From the NCBI RefSeq assembly GCF_050624435.1, contig NC_134539.1, forward strand, positions 123,053,525-123,117,524: a DNA stretch of 64,000 nt, in the 5' to 3' direction. The translations under genes and the position numbers were made by a program. Source of the DNA: Tenrec ecaudatus. Lineage: Eukaryota > Chordata > Mammalia > Afrosoricida > Tenrecidae. The number at the start of each line of letters is the position of its first letter. The stretch's first letter is position 1. Below, piece by piece: positions 39,401 to 48,400 of the stretch. The notes under the pieces are model-generated. The model saw only the letters and a list, made by a program, of their open reading frames with translations, did no database searches and was not told the origin of the DNA.

Positions 39401-42400
39401 GGCCTTTGGGCTGGATTACAACTCAATTATAACTCACCACTAGATCAACAGGTGACATCCTGGGAGAGAAAAGCCTGAAGCAGTCAGGGATTTCCCTTTC
39501 CTTGGCTGGCCTGGGCAGGCCTTGGAGGCCTCAGGCAAGGCCTCGGGTGCCTGGGAGAGCAGGAGAACAGCAGGAAGGATGGCAAGACTTCATCCCACAG
39601 ACTGTGGATGTTACCAGAAGAGCCCAATCCTGGAAAAAAGACCTTACTTTGATAAGTAAGGTCAGCGAAAAAACAGGAAGACTCGCAAGGAAACAGATTG
39701 GCACAGTGCTGCGATCACAGGCCCAAACAGCACAGCAATTGGGAGCCTGCGGAGGACTCCTCTGTACTACACAGGGTTGCTGGGAGTCCCAAGTGCTGAG
39801 CCAGGACACAATCACAAAGACAGGGAGGGGGGGAATCTGTGAGCCTTGGGGCATCTCATGAAAATCAAGCAAATTAGATGGAAATGTTGACTTCCGAGCT
39901 GTGGGGGATCAGACTACTGCTATCAGCTGGCCCCTCCAAATGGTCCTGGGTACAAGCTTGGTGACAGAAAGGCAAACTGCTGTTTGCCGTGGGCCACCCT
40001 CCACCGCCACTGCCCGGCATGGCAGAGGGGCTCTGATGGTGGGGAAACAGTTGAGCTGGGTGCAGCCTGTTTCACGTTGCTATCTTTTGTTTTGCAGGGA
40101 AAGGCTTTCCTGTTCGCTCCTTGTCTCCTGGGAAGCCGAGGTCACAGTGAAGGCTCTTGGAGTCAGCCCTAAGAGGAAAGAAAAGGAGCCACTGCGCCCC
40201 CAAAGACAATTTTCCTGACAAACCTAAGTTCCTCCTCAAAGAAGCCAAGACTTCCCCCACAGGGTATCACAGGGCAGGGCGGGAGAGCCGGGCCACCTGC
40301 TCCTTCTCTTGACTTCCCTGTGGTCTGGGGGGAGGAAGTTTAGGGACTGATTAGAAGTTGTTTTTAGCTGCAGCTGGCTGAGACTTCTCCACTCTTTTTC
40401 TCCTCCCTTGAGTGGCTTACCGTCACCAGCACTGGGCAGGGAGGGGAGGGAAGTGATGCTAAGACTTTAGCCTGGAAACCCTGACCCCTGAGAGGAGCAC
40501 TCTGGGTCAGGGGGTCAGCTAGCTGAAGTGCTCTGGGAATACAGGTGGCAGTCTTTTTTGGGTCTTTTTAGGAAAGGTGCATAGCTCCTTTCAAAAGACC
40601 CTCTCCCTGCCCTCTTCCAACCTGGGGCAACATGGAGTGACCAAACTGACAAAGGAATTAACTACTGCCCAAACCAGGAAGCCTGGAATTCTCTTCCTGC
40701 TGCCTGGACCACGACCACTCGTCACCATGGTTTGTAGCCTTTGTGCCTGGTTGATGTGTGAGTCAAAGGCCAAGTCCTGACCTGACGGGCTAGAGGGAGA
40801 AAGCCAGGGCTTTCGAACTCCATCAAGTTACCGTCCTAGAAACTAACGGGGACAGTCCTACCCTATCCGATAGAGTCACTATGAGTTTGCATCAACTCAC
40901 TGACAGTGTGCTGGGTTTTTGAGTTCTGTATCCAAGGTCATGTAAAAACTCCTTGGTTGAGAATGGAACAATGTTAAGCCTGGTCCTGGACTGTAATTTT
41001 CTTTCTTTCTTTTAATTTATTGGGAGCTTGTACAACTTATAAAAATCCATCCATCCACCCATTGTGTTGAGCACACTTGTATATTTGTTGCCCTCATCAT
41101 TCTCAAAACATGTGCTTTCTACTTGAGCCCTTGGTATCAGCTCATTTTCCCCTCCCTCCCCACCCCCACTCCCCTATGAACCCTTGATAATTTATAAAAT
41201 TATTTTTTCAAGTCTTACACTGACCAATGTCTCCCTTAACCCACTTTTGTTGTCCATCCCCCTGGGAGGAGGTTATATGTAGATCATTGTGATCAGTTCC
41301 TCCTTTCTCCCCCCATCTTCCCCTTACCCTCCTGGCATCGCTACTCTCAATATTGGCCCTGAGGGGTTTATCTGTCCTGGGATTCCATGTGTTTCCAGCT
41401 CTTACCTGTACCCAAGTACATGCTCTGGTCTAGCCAAATCTGTAAGGTCATGATAGTGGAGGGGGAGGAAGTATTAAAGAACTACAGGAAAGTTAAATGT
41501 TTCATCAGTGCTATACTGCATCCTGACTGGCTTGTCTCTTCCTTGTGACCCTTGTATAAGGGGATGTCCAATTGCCTACAGATGGGCTTTGGGTCTCCAC
41601 TCTACACTCCCCCTCATTTACAATGGTTTTTTTTGTTGTTCTGGGTTTGACGCCTGATACCTTATCCTATCCACACCTCGTGATCACACATGCTGGTGTG
41701 CTTCTTCCATGTGGGCTTTGTTGCTTCTCAGCTAGATGGCCACTTGCTTACCTTCAAGCCTTTAAGACCCCAGACGCTGTATCTTTTGATAGCCGGGCAC
41801 CATCAGCTTTGTTCACCACATTTGCTATGACCCCACTTTGTTTTCAGTGATTGTGTCGGGAAGGTAAGCATCTTGAAATGCCAGGTTAATAAAACAAGTG
41901 TTTTTGTGTTGAGGGAGTACTTGAGTGGAGGCCCAATGCTGGACTGTAATTTTCATGGAAACAGATTAGGGTTTTTATCCCACAGGTCACTCGGTGGGTT
42001 TGAACTGCTGACACTTCAGGTAGCAGCCAAGCACTTAACTGCTGTGCCATCTGGGCACCTCAACCAGAAAGTACTCAGTGGAAACAAGGAGTTGGTTAGG
42101 TCAAGACTGGCAAATGATAAGTTTCAAAGGGGGCATTAAACTGATCTAGAGTTGAATCCCATGAAGAAATTCTGTCACGTCACTTTTTTACCCATCTTAA
42201 AGGCATGTTGTAAAGTGAGTGATGGAGTAAGTGAGGTGTCTAAAGTAGTTCCTGGTATTCAGTCATTGTTCAACAAGTTAATAGTATAACACACTGATGA
42301 TCCCAACACAACCTAAGGGGAACATTCTCTGGCTCTCACAATGGGTGTTCCCTTCTCCTGTCCCCTGAAGCTCTTTGGATACAGAAGTCATGTTGGATTC

Positions 42401-45400
42401 ATTTCTTTGTCCCTAACACGTTGCCCAGGTCCTGGCATGTCATTTGAAGCAAACAAAATTATTGAACTGAACAATCTCTTCCTACCCAGTGGACTCCTGT
42501 TGGGCCCCCAAACCAGCAATGGGGTGGCTTCCCCATTCCAGAGGCTGGAGGGAGCGCTGGGGCCCCAACAAGAACACAGGGGGGCTCCGGTACTGACTTC
42601 CCAGGGAGAATGCCCAGGGGAGATTTCTTTGTTGCCTTCATTTAATAGAAGCGCAAGATCACAGTCGCCAGTCTCCCAGTGAATACCAGGGCACTGATAT
42701 ACACAGCAGTCCTATGACTGGAACCGTATAGGCATTTTAAACCAGAGTTAATGTTCAGGGCACGCCTCAGAGCTCACGTCACATTTCCTCTTAGTATCTA
42801 AAGCAACCACACAGAAAGGATCACATTTGAACATATTTGTGCTCCAGCTGCCTGTAGTCTGCAGTGAAACCGAAAAAGAAAAAGGGAAAAATAACAAAGA
42901 TGATTCACCAAGCTTGGCCCTGACAGCCCCTTGACGATCAATTGATAAAAGCAACTTGACTTGTACCCATATTACTCATTAATTTTCAGGCAAGTTTGAA
43001 AGGTGAGCCTGGCCCCCACCCCCGCCACCCACACCATCCAAAAAATGTGACTTCTTGAACCCAATTTGTCCTTTTCATTAAAGACAAAAGATGGTTTGGT
43101 TTGGTTTGTCTGCTCTGAACCCATGGTGTGCATGGTCAACAGCTTTTACAGAATCACCACCAAGGACACTGAATACATGCAGGCCACTGAAGAGTTGTAC
43201 ACTGGTTTCCCAAATTCAGGTCTCTTTCCCCAACTCCACCACACACCAGTCATCTTCCTGAAGCCTCACCAAGCTCCCAGCGGCCAATCAGATCAAGTTC
43301 AAACATTTACTCTTCCACCAACCTGGCTTCTCTGTGATTGGCTGGTGCACCACTTCCTCAATATGTAACCAGAGAGGATGACATCTTCTGGCATATGTCC
43401 TGCTATTTTGGTCAGACTGTCCTTTGTCCTTCCCCCACTAAATTCCACAAGTCTAAGTAAGTCCATGCACATCAAGGCCACTTCTCTGATAGAGTCTCCC
43501 TTGAACTTCCACTTCTAGAGAGATTTCTCTCTTTCTTAAATCAACACAGCCCCTTTAGAGCCCCTTTAGCGCTCTGAAAGCCACCCTTGGGAAATACACG
43601 CGGCACATGCAACTCCGGTGTCCTTGGAATCGACCCATGAACCACTTAGTAGTAAAGAACCTCTGGTGTAGTCTTAGGAATCGACTCATCCAAGCAGTTG
43701 TTCTGGTTGCTACATGACACAAAGATGGAATAACAATAGTTTTCCCAAGCTGTTTGCATGTCAACCAGGAGACCTGTCTCATGATAATCAGGCAATTGTT
43801 CAAGAGGGGGGTGACTTAACTAACCCATCTTCTCGTGGCCCCCGCCCCACTGGTGTCAATGTTTCAGGAGAATAGGTCTGTAGTAGCATGATCTACGGGC
43901 GCTCGGGCAGTGCCGTGGGCAGTGTGGGCAGTCTGCCCTGTGCTGTCCTGTGGGGTCACTAGGACTCAGACCTGACTCAGGGAAAACAGGTTTGACTGGG
44001 TTTGGTATCATAATATGTTTACCAAAAAAAAAAAGTGCTAAAAACACATGTTTGGCATTTGGAGAGTAAGACAAATAGAAGTATAAGCAGCGTCTGTCAG
44101 AATACAGTCCTCCACTGCGTGGAGTCCCCGGGACCCGTGAAGGTGGCGCTACGGACCCGCTAGGCTGTGACTTTAGGAATCCCGGTGGCCCTGGAGGGTA
44201 CGCATGAGACTGCCAAGTGCGCAGGGTCTACTGTGCAAACCCGCCGGTGACTGTTCCCATAAAGATTCGCCATCTCAGAGACCCTAAGTAGAATCGCTCT
44301 GGGTCAGAGTCGCCTGGATAACAATGATTTCGTTTGGGTTCCAGACTAAGCACACTAGGAAGAATGGGCTGGCTAACTGCAAGCATCACTTATGCAAACT
44401 CAATGGTCATTTGGCTATGCAAATGGTCCCAGCTTGCCGCCCTCTGAATTGGTTCGCTTTCTGTTCCTATGGAGGACAGCATCATAAAACACTGTTATTT
44501 CACAAGCTCAAATGGTTAGTTTAGTTTTTTCCTTTTTTGTTTTTAAACCAAGAAACACTGTAAAATCCATGTGCCTTGTTTGGAGATTTCTGTGCAGATG
44601 TGTTTCACCTGTCACCTCTTCTTGGGTGGCCAAGAGAGCTCTTATGCTTTGTTACCAGAGACTGGGCTTTGAAGGCCAAAGAGCTAAAGCAAAGGGGCTG
44701 GCTTTATTGGAAATGTGCCTCTCTATACCAAAGCTAAACTGGGTGAACATGCCTTGGAATTGGGCTTTATCGGGTTAGCACGTCCCATAGTGTAGCACGG
44801 GGACGTCTGCTGGTACCTCAGAAGTGTTCTTTAAGAAACAATGACAAACATCCAACAGTGAAGCTCGGGAGACTGTGATGATACAGGTCACAGATCAGAG
44901 TGCTTGTGCTCAGCCCATCAATCTCTGTGATAAAGAGCTTGGCCCGCACGCTTCCAGATACAACCTCAACTTTGTACGAAGCAGACACGTGGCTGGGAAG
45001 CTGCAGGCGGTACTGGCCTCCTCACAGAGATTCAATCAACACAAGGCTGGTTCAGAGCATCCTTTCATCTCAACGGAGCGCTGCGTCTAACCTCTAGGCC
45101 AAAGTGCCAGCCCAGGAGGCCAAGAGAACCCACAGGAAAAGGAAGCTGTCTCCATTCCTGGTTCTGTGACAGAGGAACTGGCTTCCTGGTCTGTGGCTGT
45201 GACCTCTGGAGGGATTTGCAGTGGATAATCTCTGACGCTGGGGGCTTTGTTTTTGTCACCTGAAGCTAATCGGCAGGTCACACTTAACTTAAATAGTGTG
45301 AAGGCGACCAAAAGGTTTCTTCCCACCACCTGTACTGCACATCCACGCCTCAGTCTCTTTGCACACCTTTCCTCAGCGTGCACAGAGCACCAGCAGCGGG

Positions 45401-48400
45401 AAGTCTCCGGGGTCCTGAGAGAGAAATGAGATTCCCTCTTCCTGAAGGCTTACTCGAGGTCACGGGGGGGGGGGGTTGATGGAGACCCAGGAAGGGCTCT
45501 AGACAAACATCGGAATTCAAAGCTGGGTGAAAAGCCAGGTTTCCTCAACAGAGGACTTGGTTCCCTACAATGAATGCTTACATTCTTCCCACTCAGGGCA
45601 ACTGTGCGCCCTTGAAGCTATTATTATTTTATAGCCAAAGTGTATTTTTATACTTGGCCTTGCACCACGAAGGGAGAAACAACAGTGTGCGCAATGCCTC
45701 GAGCCAACTCAAAATACCTCTGCCTGCAAACACTCGGCCTTCAGACCACAGCGCCGCCCGCCGGAGGAGAGACTGCGAGCGGCCTCAGCACATTCCCGGG
45801 ATGGTTCCGCCATCGATTCAAAAGCAGGCCCCACTCCCTCCCATCCCCCATCGATGGCTGCAGCGGTGGACGTCCACCAGGCACCTCCTGCACTCCACTG
45901 TCGGTCGAAGGCGAGCCGGTCGAAGGCGAGCCGTGGGCACCAATGACCTTCTGGGTCAGGCAGGACAATCCAATCCCACTGGCCCCACCTCACCTTTGTT
46001 TTAACAGGAAGGCCTAGAGAAGCAAGGGGCCTGCTTTACATTTGCATAAAGCTTTGTAATTTGCAAACCGCCCACATTCCCATGATCTCATCTCAGTCCC
46101 ATAACAATCCAATGAGGTAAACCCAAGGCTTCAAGAGACAAACCTCAAAGAAGGCTGTGGTAGGGGAAAGTCAAGGCTGGCACGTGGTAAGAGCTCCATA
46201 AACGCCAGCAACAAAGCTCTGGGCAGTAGACAGCGCTGTACCCATTGGATGGCTGCACACCGAGACTCGGCCGGCGGGCGAGCGGGCCTCCAGGGGCCGA
46301 GACTGAGCTGAGAAGGCAGCGGGGCCAGGATGGGATTCTTTCCGCTGGCACGCAGACCCCAGGAGTTGAAGGGGTGCAGGGGGCAGTTCCATGGAGGCTA
46401 ACTAACCCTCAAGGACGGAAAGGGCGCTGGAGTCCAGGTGCTGGTCCCCATTCTGAGTGGCACAGAAGCCACCAGTGTTCATTCTTGGGGCCTCTGGGGC
46501 TCTTTGTGGGGGGGGCAAGCAGCCAGTGTCAAGCTTTCCGATGAAAAGGCTCTATTGCCAAGTACAAAGTGTCTTTAATCACGCTGCCACTCCAGTGTCT
46601 GCTTCCCGGCTCCCCACTCCCACTGGGCAGGCTCGGAAACCGCGTAGGAGATCAAGTCAAGAGGGAAGAACAGGGGAGACATTCTCTCCCCGAACTTTCT
46701 TACATGGAAGAGATGGGGGTGTGAATTAAAAGACCCATTTTCCAGGGAAGGGGCAGGGGCCATGATCTTTCTGTCAAGCAGACCTGCGTGAAGAATCTAT
46801 AGATTATTTAACGCCGGGGGTGGCAGTGGGGGGAATAATGGAATCTGTGTGCAAAGCCAGCCAGTTTCCCCCGCTCTCGCCTCACAGCTAGGCATTCAAC
46901 CCAACTCTCTAAATCATCGAGCGCTAATGCGCCCCATGAGATGAAGTCTTGTGCTGCCTTTGGCCCTGGACTTAGGAGTGAGCCTTTCTGCCCCAAAGGC
47001 GGGGCAGGCAGGAGAACACGGGGCGGCAGTGGCTTCCCTGCGCACCTCACGCTCTCTCCCAATGCCCATTTCTTTGTTCACTGGCTGAGCTCTTGCGGCA
47101 GGTCTGACTCTGAGACACAGAGGTGGCAAACATGGTTCCAGGGCCTAAAGGGATGTGCGAGAGCTCATGGGAGAAAAGAAAGGAAAACCATGAAGGAGGA
47201 AGAGCATGCTTAGAAGGAAGAGAGGCTTAAACTAGCCCTACCTGAGGAGCCACACATACTGCTGACTTCCTGGTAGTTAAGGCATGAAAGCAAGGTACAG
47301 GGCCTGGCAGGACTCACAGGAGGCACGACTTACAGGCCAGGCTCAGCATGACCGTCAAAGGCCTGCATAGCAGGCCACAAGAAGACACTACTTCAAACGA
47401 CATTCTGATTTCCACTTATTCACACGGTCCCACTCCAATACCACCTCTTCCAGAAATTCTCCTGATCCTCGGGGCAAAGCAGTCTCGCCCTCTCTTCTCT
47501 GAATTCCTGGTTCAGCCATTCACTAAGTTGGGAACTAGCGCAATTTCTGAGCCTCGGCTTCATGTTCCATAAAAAATACACAGTCAATGCCATCGATCTT
47601 CAATTCTGCTCAGGAGGGTTCAGTGAGATAAAGTGCCGAGGACGAACTTAGCACAGAGTGCGTGCGCAACAAATCAGGCAGCTTTCATTCTTCTCACTGG
47701 CACCTGAATTTCTTAGGATACATAGCACCTCTTGCAGAAAAAATGATGCTTTGGCTTCCCGGATAGATACAAAAGATTCTGAAAAAAGGGACAATTCGCA
47801 ATTCCTCTCCATGCTTGCAGGTCCCCTTCCAAAACCCAGGTGACTGGCTTCCTTCTTCCTTCATGGACTCAGACTCCCCACATCCCGACTGCCAAACTCA
47901 GGGGTTCCCCAGAACTCCTGATGGAATCGGAGATGAGTTGACAGAGATGCAAACGAAAGACTGGCTGGGACGAACAGCACACAGGGGGCAATGGCAGAAG
48001 TGCAGCAGCAGCCGGGCCTGCTGGCCAAGACGACAAACAGGCTCTTCTACTGAGCTTCATGGGCCCCTGCCGACTCCTCCCACCTGGGAGCCCACAGGGA
48101 GAGTCTGATACCCTTCAGAGAACACCTCAGGGTCTGAGGTAAGCCTCAGCCCAGGGACAGGCAGGAAATGACCTCAGACATTAGACTTCCATTCTCATCT
48201 GAGATTCCCTGCGACCACGACCTTGACTGCCCTGTAGGCCTCTTTGCTTCCTGGGTCAAATCACCCTGCTGGAAAGGGTTGTTCTGTCCTCACTGATGGA
48301 CCAAGCCTTCATCCCTCGGTGGCTGGGGCTACCAAGCCAGAGGCAAGCAAAGGGATCTCACCTGGTCTAGCTTAATCCTGGGGAACAGATGTGCTGACAG

